This document shows, one piece after another, positions 1 to 9,704 of a DNA stretch of 64,000 nucleotides. Under the pieces are notes generated by a model, which ran no database searches, was not told the origin of the DNA, and saw nothing but the letters and a program-made list of their open reading frames with translations. The position numbers and the translations under genes were made by a program. The number at the start of each line of letters is the position of its first letter. Position 1 is the stretch's first letter. Origin of the DNA: CAVRTM01 sp963724015 (GTDB lineage: Bacteria > Actinomycetota > Actinomycetes > Actinomycetales > Dermatophilaceae); the NCBI GenBank assembly GCA_963724015.1, contig CAVRTM010000018.1, forward strand, positions 85,406 to 149,405, read 5' to 3'.

Positions 1-61
1 GGGTGAGCGAGGCCCCGTCGAGGCTCACCGGCTGGTAACGGGCCGGTGTCAGTGCGGACAT
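1..61 (-). CDS. N-terminal start of an unidentified gene, cut by the window edge
   Basis: An ATG on the minus strand at 61 opens a frame that runs off the window after 20 codons (begins MSALTPARYQ). It is divergent from the ABC importer that starts at 113, so the roughly 50 bp between them would hold both promoters. Too little is visible to name a family, and there is only a weak purine stretch upstream as a ribosome binding site. It could be a chance open frame. Confidence 0.3.
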   Translation of the reverse strand, partial: MSALTPARYQPVSLDGASLT

Positions 62-112
62 GCGCCCGATTCTCTATGAGCCGTGTCGGACGTGTCGGTT
101 AGGTTGATGCCC

Positions 113-1244
113 ATGATCCGCTTCGACGGAGTCTCGAAGCACTATCCGGACGGCACCATCGCCGTCAACGAGCTGAGTCTGGAGGCGCCGACAGGCCAGA
201 TCACCGTGCTGGTGGGGCCCTCGGGCTGTGGCAAGACCACCTCGCTGCGCATGGTCAACCGGATGATCGAGCCCACCTCGGGCCGGATCTGGATCGACGA
301 CCAGGACACCGCCTCGATGGACGCGTCGCAGCTGCGGCGGGGCATCGGCTACGTGATCCAGCACGCGGGCCTGTTCCCGCACAAGACGATCCTCGACAAC
401 GTCGCGACCGTGCCGATGCTGCTCGGCGAGCGCAAGGCCAAGGCCCGCTCGCAGGCGATGGAGCTGCTCGAACGGGTCGGCCTGCCGACCGCCTTCGCCG
501 GCCGCTACCCCTCGCAGCTCTCCGGCGGCCAGCAGCAGCGCGTCGGCGTCGCCCGGGCCCTCGCGGCCGACCCGCCGGTGATGCTGATGGACGAGCCGTT
601 CAGCGCGGTCGACCCGATCGTCCGGGAGCAGCTGCAGGACGAGTTCCTGCGCCTGCAGCAGGAGCTGGGCAAGACCATCCTGTTCGTCACCCACGACATC
701 GACGAGGCGATCAAGCTCGGCGACCAGGTCGCCGTCCTGCGGGTCGGTGGCACCCTGGCCCAGCTCGCCGCCCCCTCCTACCTGCTGGCCCACCCGATCG
801 ACGACTTCGTCGCGGACTTCGTCGGACGCGACCGCGGCTACCGCGCGCTCAGCTTCCAGGCCACTCCCGCCCTGCCGCTGCGGCAGGAGCCGTCGGTCCA
901 GATCGGCGCGACGCCGGCGGACGTCCGCCGGGCCACGACCGACTCCTGGGTGCTGGTGACCGCAGGACAACCGCCCGCTGGGCTGGGTCGAGCCCTCGCG
1001 GGTCGACCGCGAGCTGCAGCCGGAGATGGTGCACCGCGGCGGCACCGTCGCCTCGGCGTCCGGGCCCCTGCGCAACGCCCTCGACGCGGCGTTGTCCTCG
1101 CCGAGCCGGCGCGGCGTGATCGTCGACGACGACGGCACCCTGCTGGGCACGGTCCGCGCCCACGAGGTCCTCACCGCGATCGAGGAGGCCGACCGGCCCA
1201 CGGTCCACGAGGAGGACCTGCAGCCGGTGGAACCTCCGTCATGA
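113..1244 (+). CDS. opuCA: Quaternary-amine (glycine betaine/choline/carnitine) ABC importer, ATP-binding subunit; one frameshift
   Basis: Cytoplasmic ATPase of an OpuC/ProV-type osmoprotectant importer. The frame has Walker A (GPSGCGKTT, about residues 37-45), signature LSGGQQQR, Walker B (MLMDEPFSAVD) and the H-loop (THDIDEA), then a C-terminal CBS-like region that ends EEDLQPVEPPS. ATG 113 is preferred to ATG 107 because the AGG at 101-103 is then properly spaced; GTG 83 is too far upstream. One extra C at about 963 breaks the frame just before the CBS region. Removing it restores VTEDNRPLGWV and joins the two halves. The stop overlaps the next start (ATGA), so translation is coupled with the permeases. 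The substrate is inferred from the family and gene order. Confidence 0.88.
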
Positions 1245-1888
1245 CCTGGTTCCTGGACCACCGCAGCGAGGTCCTCGACCTGGCGGTCCGGCACCTCTAC
1301 CTCGCCGGGGTGCCGCTGCTGATCGGCCTCGCCCTCGCGCTGCCGCTGGGCTGGCTGGCCCGGCGCTACCGGCCGCTCTACCCGCCGCTGATCGTCGGCA
1401 CCGGCCTGCTCTACACGATCCCCTCGCTGGCGCTGTTCATCCTCATGCCGGGGTTCATCGGCACCCAGATCCTCGACCCGGTCAACGTCCTCGTCGCGAT
1501 GACGATCTACACCATCGCGCTGCTCGTGCGCACCGTCGCCGACGGCCTCGGCGCCGTGCCCGACGACGTCAACCAGGCCGCGACCGCGATGGGCTACACC
1601 CGGGTCGCGCGGTTCTTCCGGGTCGAGCTGCCGCTGGCCGTGCCCGTCATCTCCGCCGGGATGCGCGTCGCCGCGGTGAGCAACGTCAGCATCGTCAGCG
1701 TCGCGGCCATCATCGGCGTCGCCCAGCTCGGGTCGCTGTTCACCGACGGCTTCAGCCGCAGCTTCCTCGACCCCATCGTGGTCGGGATCATCGCCTGCGT
1801 GGTGCTGGCGCTGCTGCTCGACGTCGTCATCGTCGCCGTCACCTGGGTGGTCACGCCCTGGCAGCGCGCAGCGAGGGTGCGGGCATGA
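1241..1888 (+). CDS. opuCB: Quaternary-amine ABC importer, first permease
   Basis: An inner-membrane channel subunit of 215 residues with about five hydrophobic segments, the usual size for OpuCB/OpuCD and ProW-like permeases of this class. The cytoplasmic loop that docks on the ATPase is visible in the second half (GYTRVARFFRVELPLA, an EAA-type loop). Starts inside the stop of the ATPase gene and its own stop overlaps the second permease, which makes a tight translationally coupled operon. Belongs to the binding-protein-dependent transport family; the substrate class is inferred from the neighbours. Confidence 0.88.
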   Translation: MTWFLDHRSEVLDLAVRHLYLAGVPLLIGLALALPLGWLARRYRPLYPPLIVGTGLLYTIPSLALFILMPGFIGTQILDPVNVLVAMTIYTIALLVRTVADGLGAVPDDVNQAATAMGYTRVARFFRVELPLAVPVISAGMRVAAVSNVSIVSVAAIIGVAQLGSLFTDGFSRSFLDPIVVGIIACVVLALLLDVVIVAVTWVVTPWQRAARVRA

Positions 1889-2634
1889 ACGCCGTCCTGA
1901 CGTTCCTCACCGACCCGGCGCACTGGTCGGGCTCCGACGGCGTGCCCACCCGCGTCCTGGAGCACCTGCAGCTGTCGTTCGAGGCGCTGCTGGTCGCCGC
2001 GCTGATCGCCGTCCCGCTCGGGCTCTGGGTCGGCCACACCGGCCACGGCCGGTTCGTCGCCGTCAACCTGGCCGGTGCCGCCCGGGCGCTGCCCTCGCTC
2101 GGCCTGCTGTTCCTGGTCTGGCTGTGGCTGAGCGGCACCCTGCAGGGCGACGCGTCGTACGTCGTGCCCACCCTCATCGTGCTGGTCATCCTCGCCATCC
2201 CCCCGATCCTGTCCGGCGTCTACGCCGGGGTCGAGGGCGTCGACCCGGCCGCGCGCGACGCGGCCAAGGGGATGGGCATGCGCGGCACCCAGGTGCTCGC
2301 GCGGGTCGAGGTGCCGTGCGCGCTGCCGCTGATCTTCTCCGGGCTGCGCTCGGCGATGCTGCAGATCATCGCGACCGCGACGATCGCCGCCACCATCGGC
2401 ATCGGCGGGCTGGGCCGGTTCCTCATCGACGGCCAGGCCGTGCGCGACTACGGGCAGATGGCCGCGGGCGCGATCCTCGTCGCGGTCCTGGCGCTGCTGG
2501 TCGACCTGGTGCTCTCCCTGGTGCAGCGCTGGGTCGTCTCGCCCGGCCTGACCGGCGCCTTCTCCGCCGCGCGACCCGTCCCCGAGGACGTCCGCGCCGA
2601 ACCCTCCACGAGCTCGCTGCAGGAAGCCGCCTAG
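1885..2634 (+). CDS. opuCD: Quaternary-amine ABC importer, second permease
   Basis: A second channel subunit of 249 residues, paralogous to the gene just upstream, so the pore is probably a heterodimer. About six hydrophobic segments and an EAA-type docking loop (AKGMGMRGTQVLARVEVPCA). Starts with ATG inside the upstream stop (ATGA). The C-terminal 25 residues are hydrophilic and Ala/Pro/Ser-rich. A 25-bp gap separates it from the binding protein, which therefore has its own ribosome binding site. Confidence 0.87.
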   Translation: MNAVLTFLTDPAHWSGSDGVPTRVLEHLQLSFEALLVAALIAVPLGLWVGHTGHGRFVAVNLAGAARALPSLGLLFLVWLWLSGTLQGDASYVVPTLIVLVILAIPPILSGVYAGVEGVDPAARDAAKGMGMRGTQVLARVEVPCALPLIFSGLRSAMLQIIATATIAATIGIGGLGRFLIDGQAVRDYGQMAAGAILVAVLALLVDLVLSLVQRWVVSPGLTGAFSAARPVPEDVRAEPSTSSLQEAA

Positions 2635-2659
2635 GCCCAAACCAGAAAGAGAACATCCC

Positions 2660-3600
2660 ATGATGCGTACGAAGATCGTCCTCGCGCTGACCGCCACAGC
2701 CCTGCTGTCGGTCTCCGCCTGCGGCTCCAGCAGCGGCGGCAACCCCCTGTCCACCGGATCGGCGTCATCGTCCGCCGGTGGCGGGCCAAGGCCGACGCGA
2801 GCACCATCGTCGTCGGCTCGGCCAACTTCCCCGAGAACCAGCTGCTCGCCGAGATCTACGCCGGTGCGCTCGCCGGCAAGGGCGTCAAGGTCGACAAGCA
2901 GCTCAACATCGGCAGCCGCGAGACCTACATCCCGGCGCTCAAGGACGGCTCGATCGACCTCATCCCGGAGTACACCGGCGTCCTCGCGCAGTACTTCAAC
3001 AAGGACGCCAAGGCCACCGACGCGGACGGCGTCTACAAGGAGCTGAAGGCCGCGCTGCCGCCCACGCTGACGGTCCTCGACAAGTCCGCGGCCGAGGACA
3101 AGGACGCGGTCGTGGTCACCAAGGCGACCGCCGACAAGTACAAGCTGAAGTCGATCGCCGACCTGCAGCCGGTCGCCAAGGACCTCACCCTCGGCGGGCC
3201 GCCGGAGTGGAAGACCCGCCCGACGGGCGTTCCCGGCCTGAAGAAGGTCTACAACCTGGACTTCAAGACGTTCCGCCCGCTCGACGCCGGTGGCCCGCTG
3301 TCGGTCAACGCGCTGAAGAACGGCCAGGTGCAGGCGGCCAACCTCTTCACCACCGACCCGTCCATCGCGGCCAACGGCTTCGTCGTCCTGCAGGACCCCA
3401 AGAGCCTCTTCGCCGCGCAGAACGTCGTGCCGCTGATCACCAAGACCAAGGTCAACGACACGGTCTCCGGCGCGCTGAACGCCGTCTCGGCCAAGCTCGA
3501 CACGACCACCCTGGGTGAGCTGGTCAAGGAGGTCGTCACGGACAAGAAGGACGCCTCGGCCGTGGCCAAGGAGTTCCTCACCAAGAACAACCTGGGCTGA
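2660..3600 (+). CDS. opuCC: Quaternary-amine ABC importer, substrate-binding lipoprotein; one frameshift
   Basis: Extracytoplasmic lipoprotein that captures the substrate and delivers it to the permeases. The N-terminus has a signal peptide with a lipobox (LLSVSAC) and then a Ser/Gly-rich tether. The mature part begins STIVVGSANFPENQLLAEIY and keeps family features such as NIGSRETYIPALKDGSIDLIPEYTG-type segments, which place it in the OpuAC/ProX fold. A base is missing at about 2785, in the tether, so the signal peptide and mature domain lie in different frames; one added base rejoins them. Start is ATG 2660 or 2663 after the purine-rich AAAGAGA. A strong hairpin follows the stop. Total about 313 residues, normal for the family. 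Confidence 0.85.
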
Positions 3601-3616
3601 GCCGCCGGCCCCATCC

Positions 3617-3649
3617 GAAGGGTCCGCCGGGCGAACCGGCGGGCCCTTC
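3617..3649 (+). terminator. Terminator hairpin after the importer operon
   Basis: A 14-bp GC-rich stem (GAAGGGTCCGCCGG, loop GCGAA, matching right arm with one G-T pair) starts 16 bp after the binding-protein stop. There is no strong T run, as is common in high-GC actinobacteria. Confidence 0.7.
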
Positions 3650-3795
3650 GCTGTGCTCAGGTCCGGTCCCTGCGCCCGCGAACGGGACCGAGGAGGCCGC
3701 CCGCACGAACCGCCCGGGCGGGCGGGCGCCGCTGGTTAGGCTGGACGGATCCTCGACTGCCCACGGTCGAGGCCATCACCGGGGACGAGGACATC

Positions 3796-5211
3796 GTGCA
3801 GAGACGCATCGGGACGACGCGCCGCGGCATCGGCGTGCTCGTCGCGGGCAACATCCTCGGCGGCGTCGGTGTCGCCTCGGGCATCGCGGTGGGCGCGCTC
3901 CTGGTCGAGCAGGTCGGCGGCACCTCCGTCGCGGGACTGGGCCAGGCGATGAGCGTGCTGGGCGCGGCCGTCGCCGCGGTGCCGCTGGTCGCCGTGGCCA
4001 CCCGCTGGGGCCGGCGCTGGTCCCTGACCCTCGGCTACGCGCTCGCCGTGCTCGGTGGCGCGCTGGTGGTCCTCGCGGCCGTGCTCGGCTGGCTGGTCCT
4101 GCTGCTGGTCGGCCTGGGACTGTTCGGGGTCGCGCAGGCCACGAACCTGCAGAGCCGGTATGCCGCCTCGGAGCTCGCCCCGGCCGCGACGCGGGCGCGC
4201 ACGATGTCGGTGGTGGTCTGGGTGACCACGATCGGCTCCGTCGCCGGGCCCAACCTCACCGCCGCCGGAGCGCGGCTGGGTTCCCACGTCGGGGTGCCGG
4301 CGCTGGCCGGTCCCTACCTCTTCTCGGTCGTGGCATTCGCCCTGGCCGGGATGGTGCTCAGCCTGTTCTTCCGCCCGGGCTCGGGCGCCGGCGTCCACGT
4401 CGTGCAGCGACCGTCGGCAGCGCCGACGGTCGGGGCCTCGGCGGCGCCCGTGCACGCTGTCGGTGCGCTGGGCGCCCTGCGGTGGGCGGTCGGCCACCCG
4501 GTCGCCCGTTTCGCGGTGGTCCTCATCACCGTCGCGCACGCCACGATGGTCATGGTCATGGCGATGACGCCGCTGCACATGCACCACGACGGGATGAGCC
4601 TCGAGGTCGTCGGCATCGTCATCAGCGCGCACATCTTCGGTATGTACGCCTTCAGCCCCGTCTTCGGGTGGCTCGCCGACCGGTACGGCGCCCTGCGCGT
4701 CGCCATCGGCGCTCTCGGGATCTTCGCCGCGGCGATCGCCCTCGGCCTGGCGGCTGCCGCGGGCGGCGGGCTCGCCGTCACCATGTCGGCGCTGGTCCTG
4801 CTCGGGCTGGGCTGGTCCGCCAGCCTGATCGCCTCCTCGGCCATGCTGGCGGACGTGGACTCCGGGTCGGTCCGGGTGCCGCTGCAGGGTGCCACCGACG
4901 CGCTGATGAACTACGCCGGAGCGGGTGCGGCGGCGGTCGCCGGCCCCGTGCTGGCGCTCGACGGCTTCCGCGGCGTGAACCTCGTGGCGTCGGTCCTGCT
5001 CGTGCCCGCCGTCGTCCTGGCCGTCGTCGCCGTGCGCCGTCGCGGCCCCGACGAGGCGGGAGAGGTGCGCGCCGCCGCCGGGGGCGCTGCCCACCCCGTC
5101 GGGGCCGCCCACCCCGACGGCCGGCGGCCCCCGCCGCCGGCGACGACCGGGTGCGGTCCCGGGCGGACTGACCCCGGCTCACCCGGCGGGATATCACAAA
5201 ACCGGTTGTGA
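3796..5211 (+). CDS. MFS transporter, probable drug or metabolite exporter
   Basis: A 471-residue membrane protein with about 12 hydrophobic helices in the order of the major facilitator superfamily. GTG 3796 (VQRRIGTTRRGIGVLV) is taken as the start because it puts a short basic tail directly before the first helix. A His-rich exoplasmic-type motif (MTPLHMHHDGMSLEVVG) sits near the middle, as seen in a subgroup of actinobacterial MFS permeases. The final 45 residues are hydrophilic and Pro/Gly/Arg-rich. The stop codon (5209-5211) lies inside the TetR operator at 5208-5227, so the operator of the next operon overlaps the end of this gene. Substrate unknown. Confidence 0.8.
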   Translation: MQRRIGTTRRGIGVLVAGNILGGVGVASGIAVGALLVEQVGGTSVAGLGQAMSVLGAAVAAVPLVAVATRWGRRWSLTLGYALAVLGGALVVLAAVLGWLVLLLVGLGLFGVAQATNLQSRYAASELAPAATRARTMSVVVWVTTIGSVAGPNLTAAGARLGSHVGVPALAGPYLFSVVAFALAGMVLSLFFRPGSGAGVHVVQRPSAAPTVGASAAPVHAVGALGALRWAVGHPVARFAVVLITVAHATMVMVMAMTPLHMHHDGMSLEVVGIVISAHIFGMYAFSPVFGWLADRYGALRVAIGALGIFAAAIALGLAAAAGGGLAVTMSALVLLGLGWSASLIASSAMLADVDSGSVRVPLQGATDALMNYAGAGAAAVAGPVLALDGFRGVNLVASVLLVPAVVLAVVAVRRRGPDEAGEVRAAAGGAAHPVGAAHPDGRRPPPPATTGCGPGRTDPGSPGGISQNRL

Positions 5212-5227
5212 GTGAGTACTCACTCAC
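5208..5227. promoter_or_regulatory. Perfect 20-bp palindrome, probable TetR-family operator
   Basis: GTGAGTGAGTACTCACTCAC is its own reverse complement over all 20 positions. It lies 15 bp before the TetR start. The GAGTGAGTACTCACTC core resembles operators of actinobacterial TetR repressors that control their own multidrug exporter operon. It would block the promoter of the TetR-ABC exporter operon, and it covers the stop of the MFS gene. A second short palindrome (AACCGGTT, 5200-5207) lies directly upstream. Confidence 0.8.
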
Positions 5228-5241
5228 TTACTCTCGAGGGT

Positions 5242-5944
5242 ATGGCTCCCACCTCCACCAGCGGCCGCGCGGCGCCGATGGCGCCCGAGCAGCGGCGTGC
5301 CGCGATCGTCGGCTCCACCCTGGCGCTGATCCGCCAGCACGGTGCCCAGGTCTCGACCCGCCAGATCGCCGAGGCGGCCGGCGTCGCCGAGGGCACGATC
5401 TTCCGGGTCTTTCCCAACAAGGACGCGCTGATCTGCGCGGCCACGGAGGCGGCGTTCGACCCCGGTCCCGTCGTGCAGCAGATCCGGTCCGTCCCGGTCG
5501 GACCAGCCGCTGGAGCAGCGGCTGCTCCAGGTGGCCACGATCATGCAGGAGCGCCTGCGCAGCGTCATCGAGCTGCTCACGGTCCTGCGGCTCGGCGCAC
5601 CGCCGGGGGAGGGTCACGGGCATGGCCCCGGGCACGGACACGGACACGAGGGCGGCCAGAAGGCCCGCGCCCCGGAGGCCTCCGGGCACCCGCACCCGGC
5701 GCCGGACCACGCGCCGATCGTCGAGGCCATCGCCGACCTGGTGCGCCCCGACCGCGACCAGCTGACCTGCGAGCCCGAACAGGTGGCCCGGCTGATGCGG
5801 CTGCTCTGCTTCGCCGGCAGCCACCCCCGCATCGCCGATGGCATGCCGCTGACCCCGCAGGAGGTCGTCGGGCTGCTGCTGGACGGCGTCCGCGCCCATC
5901 CCGCGCCCACCGCGGCGACCCCGACCGGAGACCGCCCATGCTGA
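5242..5944 (+). CDS. TetR-family transcriptional repressor with a His/Gly-rich insert; one frameshift
   Basis: DNA-binding repressor, probably of its own operon with the ABC exporter that follows. The N-terminal helix-turn-helix is clear (STRQIAEAAGVAEGTIFRVF, then PNKDALICA). An extra G at about 5500 splits the HTH half from the ligand-binding half. Removing it gives VPVDQPLEQRLLQVATIMQ and a protein of about 233 residues, normal for TetR. In the ligand domain there is a low-complexity stretch rich in His and Gly (GEGHGHGPGHGHGHEGG) followed by HPHPAPDH, unusual for the family and possibly a metal-binding loop. ATG 5242 is close to a GAGGG; ATG 5278 is an alternative. The stop overlaps the exporter start. 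Confidence 0.83.
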
Positions 5945-7673
5945 TGCGTCTGCTGCGCAGCCACCTGCGCCCCTACACGAGCTGGCTGTCCGCGGTCGTC
6001 GCGCTGCAGCTGGTCGGCACGATGGCCTCGCTCTACCTGCCGAGCCTCAACGCCGACATCATCGACAACGGCGTCGCCGTCGGCAACACGTCGTACATCC
6101 TGTCGACCGGTGGCCGGATGCTGGCGGTCACCGTCGTGCAGATCGTCTGCTCGATCGCGGCGGTGTGGTTCGGTGCCCGGACCGCGATGAGCTTCGGCCG
6201 CGACGTGCGCGGGGCGATCTTCTCCCAGGTGGGCGGGTTCTCCGCCCGCGAGGTCAACCAGTTCGGCGCCCCGTCGCTGATCACCCGCAACACCAACGAC
6301 GTCCAGCAGGTCCAGATGCTCGTCGTGATGACGTGCACGATGCTCGTCGCCGCGCCGATCATGTGCGTCGGCGGCATCATCATGGCGCTGCGCCAGGACG
6401 TCGGGCTGTCGTGGCTCCTGGTCGTCGCGGTGCCGGTGCTGGTGCTGTCGATCGGCTCGGTGATCCGCCGGATGATCCCCGGCTTCCGTCAGATGCAGAC
6501 CCGCATCGACGGCGTCAACCGCGTGCTGCGCGAGCAGATCTCGGGCATCCGCGTGGTCCGCGCGTTCGTCCGCGAGCCGCACGAGACGGCCCGCTTCGGC
6601 GCCGCCAACGCCGAGCTGACCCGCACCCAGCTGCGGGTCGGGCGCCTGATGATCCTGATCTTCCCCATCGTCATGCTGATCCTCAACGCCTCCAGCGTCG
6701 CGGTGCTGTGGTTCGGCGGCCACCGCGTCGGGCAGGGTCAGATGCAGATCGGCTCGCTGACCGCGTTCCTCGCCTACCTGCTGCAGATCCTCATGTCGGT
6801 GATGATGGCGACGTTCATGGCCATCATGATCCCGCGCGCCGCTGTCTGCGCCGAGCGGATCGGTGAGGTGCTCGACACCGAGTCCTCGGTCGTGCCAGCG
6901 GTCTCGCCCGTGCAGTGAGGTCGCGCTCCGCGGCGAGCTCGAGCTGGCCGACGTCGGCTTCGCCTATCCCGGCGCCGCCGGTGCGGTGCTCTCCGGGCGT
7001 CTCGCTCACCGCGCACCCGGGCCAGACGACGGCGATCATCGGCAGCACCGGCGCGGGCAAGACCACCCTGATGTCGCTGATCCCGCGGCTCGTCGACGCG
7101 ACCTCGGGCAGCGTGCGGGTCGACGGCATCGACGTCCGCGACCTCGCCCCCGAGGTGCTGTGGCGCCGCATCGGGCTGGTGCCGCAGAAGCCCTACCTGT
7201 TCACCGGCACGGTCGCGAGCAACCTCCGGTACGGCGACCCGGACGCGACCGACGAGCAGCTGTGGGAGGCGCTCGAGATCGCCCAGGCCCGCGACTTCGT
7301 CGAGGCCATGCCGCAGGGGCTGGAGACGCCGATCGCGCAGGGCGGCACCAACGTCTCCGGCGGCCAGCGCCAACGGCTGTGCATCGCCCGGGCGCTGGTC
7401 GTCAAGCCGGAGATCTACCTGTTCGACGACTCGTTCTCCGCGCTCGACCTGGCCACCGATGCACGGCTGCGGGCGGCGCTGCGCCCGCACACCCGCGACG
7501 CCACCGTGGTGATCATCGCCCAGCGCGTGTCCACCATTCTCGACGCCGACCAGATCGTCGTCCTGGAGGGCGGCACGATCGCCGGCGTCGGCACCCACGA
7601 GGAGCTGCTCGACACGTGCCCCACCTACCTCGAGATCGTCCAGTCCCAGCTCTCCGTGAAGGAGGCGGCGTGA
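5938..7673 (+). CDS. Multidrug ABC exporter half, degenerate-site subunit; two frameshifts
   Basis: ABC-B-type half transporter: an N-terminal six-helix exporter domain (about residues 1-310) fused to a nucleotide-binding domain. Visible NBD motifs are Walker A GSTGAGKTT, signature VSGGQRQR, an unusual Walker B IYLFDDSFS with Asp in place of the catalytic Glu, and IIAQRVSTI with Gln where the switch His is expected. Such loss marks the degenerate site of heterodimeric exporters such as BmrCD or TM287/288. Extra bases near 6900 and at about 6996 break the frame between the membrane and ATPase domains; correction gives about 577 residues. It overlaps TetR at its start and the partner gene at its stop. 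Confidence 0.85.
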
Positions 7674-9679
7674 GCACCGCGACACCGCGCCGGCTCCCTC
7701 CCGGCGGCGCGCGCGGGCACGGGCCGATGGCGGGCATGGGGATGCCGGCCGAGAAGTCGATGAGCTTCGGCCCCTCGGCCCGCCGCCTGATCGGCCGGAC
7801 GCGCCCGGAGCGCGCGCGGGTGCTGATGGTGCTGGTGCTGGCGGTGGTCAGCGTCAGCCTCACCGTCCTCGGCCCCAGGATCCTCGGCCGGGCGACCGAC
7901 ATCATCTTCGCCGGCGTCATCGGGGGCCGGATGCAGCTGCCGCCGGGCACCACCAAGGCCGCCGCGGTCGAGGGGATCCGCGCCTCCGGGAAGTCCGACC
8001 TGGCCGACATGCTGGCCCGGATCGACTGGGCGCCCGGCCGGGGCATCGACTTTGCCGCGCTCGGGCACGTGCTGCTGCTGGCCCTCGCCCTCTACGTCGC
8101 GGCGGCGGTGTTCGGCTGGGCGCAGGGCTACCTGCTCAACGACGTCGTCCAGCGGACCGTCTTCCGGCTGCGCTCGGACGTCGAGGACAAGCTCAACCGG
8201 CTCCCGCTGCCCTACTTCGACCGCCAGCCGCGAGGCGAGCTGCTCAGCCGGGTCACCAACGACATCGACAACATCGCCCAGAGCCTGCAGCAGACGATGA
8301 GCCAGCTGCTGACCTCGCTGCTGACCGTCGTCGGCGTCGTGCTGATGATGTTCCTCATCTCACCGCTGCTGTCCCTCATCGCGCTGGTGACGATCCCGCT
8401 GTCGGTGCTGGTCACCCAGCAGATCGCCAAGCGCTCGCAGAAGCTCTTCGTCGCGCAGTGGACGCACACCGGCGCGTTGAACGGCCAGGTGGAGGAGGCC
8501 TACAGCGGCCACGAGCTGGTCAAGGTCTTCGGGCGGCAGCAGGAGGTCGAGGCCGCCTTCGCCGCCAAGAACGAGGAGCTCTACGCCGCCAGCTTCGGCG
8601 CGCAGTTCGTCAGCGGCATCATCATGCCGGCGATGATGTTCATCGGGAACCTCAACTACGTCGCCATCGCCGTCGTCGGCGGCCTGCGCGTGGCGTCAGG
8701 GACGATGAGCCTGGGCGACGTGCAGGCGTTCATCCAGTACTCCCGGCAGTTCACCCAGCCGCTGACCCAGGTGGCGTCCATGGCCAACGTGCTGCAGTCC
8801 GGGGTCGCCTCGGCCGAGCGGGTCTTCGACCTGCTCGACGCCGACGAGCAGGTGCCCGACGCGGCCGACGCCCAGGTGGTCCGCGACCCGCACGGCCGGG
8901 TGGCGTTCGAGCACGTGTCGTTCCGCTACCGGCCCGAGACGCCGCTGATCGAGGACCTCTCGCTGGTGGCCGAACCCGGCAGCACCGTGGCGATCGTCGG
9001 CCCGACCGGCGCTGGCAAGACCACGCTGGTCAACCTGGTGATGCGCTTCTACGAGCTGGACGCCGGCCGGATCACCCTCGACGGGGTCGACATCACCTCG
9101 CTGTCGCGGCACGCGCTGCGCTCCGAGATCGGCATGGTGCTGCAGGACACCTGGCTGTTCGGCGGCACCATCCGCGACAACATCGCCTACGGCAACCTCG
9201 ACGCCACCGACGAGCAGGTGCACGAGGCGGCGCGGGCGACGTTCGTCGACCGGTTCGTGCGGGCGCTGCCCGACGGCTACGACACCGTGATCGATGAGGA
9301 GGGCAGCAACGTCAGCGCCGGCGAGAAGCAGCTGATCACGATCGCGCGCGCGTTCCTGGCCGACCCCTCGCTGCTGATCCTGGACGAGGCGACCAGCTCG
9401 GTGGACACCCGCACCGAGGTCCTGCTGCAGCAGGCGATGGCGGCCCTGCGGACCGACCGCACCAGCTTCGTCATCGCCCACCGGCTCTCGACCATCCGCG
9501 ACGCCGACCTGATCCTGGTGATGGAGTCGGGGCGGATCGTCGAGCAGGGCACCCACACCGAGCTGCTCGCGGCCGAGGGCGCCTACCAGCGGCTCTACCT
9601 GGCGCAGTTCCGTGGTGGGCTCGACGGCGACGAGGACACCGGGGCCGACGAGCAGCTGGCCGTCGCCTCGCCCGGCTGA
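7670..9679 (+). CDS. Multidrug ABC exporter half, catalytic subunit
   Basis: Partner of the preceding half transporter, 669 residues, intact. The start is GTG 7670, overlapping the upstream TGA. An N-terminal tail of about 40 residues is rich in Gly, Met and Arg. Six membrane helices (about residues 50-360) precede an NBD with Walker A GPTGAGKTT, a divergent signature VSAGEKQL, a complete Walker B LLILDEATSSVD and the switch His in VIAHRLSTI. It therefore supplies the hydrolysis-competent Glu and His, while the partner supplies the canonical signature, the usual arrangement in heterodimers. Probably exports a hydrophobic drug or lipid under TetR control. Confidence 0.88.
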   Translation: MSTATPRRLPPGGARGHGPMAGMGMPAEKSMSFGPSARRLIGRTRPERARVLMVLVLAVVSVSLTVLGPRILGRATDIIFAGVIGGRMQLPPGTTKAAAVEGIRASGKSDLADMLARIDWAPGRGIDFAALGHVLLLALALYVAAAVFGWAQGYLLNDVVQRTVFRLRSDVEDKLNRLPLPYFDRQPRGELLSRVTNDIDNIAQSLQQTMSQLLTSLLTVVGVVLMMFLISPLLSLIALVTIPLSVLVTQQIAKRSQKLFVAQWTHTGALNGQVEEAYSGHELVKVFGRQQEVEAAFAAKNEELYAASFGAQFVSGIIMPAMMFIGNLNYVAIAVVGGLRVASGTMSLGDVQAFIQYSRQFTQPLTQVASMANVLQSGVASAERVFDLLDADEQVPDAADAQVVRDPHGRVAFEHVSFRYRPETPLIEDLSLVAEPGSTVAIVGPTGAGKTTLVNLVMRFYELDAGRITLDGVDITSLSRHALRSEIGMVLQDTWLFGGTIRDNIAYGNLDATDEQVHEAARATFVDRFVRALPDGYDTVIDEEGSNVSAGEKQLITIARAFLADPSLLILDEATSSVDTRTEVLLQQAMAALRTDRTSFVIAHRLSTIRDADLILVMESGRIVEQGTHTELLAAEGAYQRLYLAQFRGGLDGDEDTGADEQLAVASPG

Positions 9680-9704
9680 CGCGTCGTACCGTCGCGGTCG
9701 ACCC

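Noticed and set aside
83..1888. An ATPase-permease fusion protein of the first importer
   Set aside because: The joining segment is Arg/Pro-rich out-of-frame translation. With one base removed, the ATPase ends at 1244 and the permease starts at 1241.
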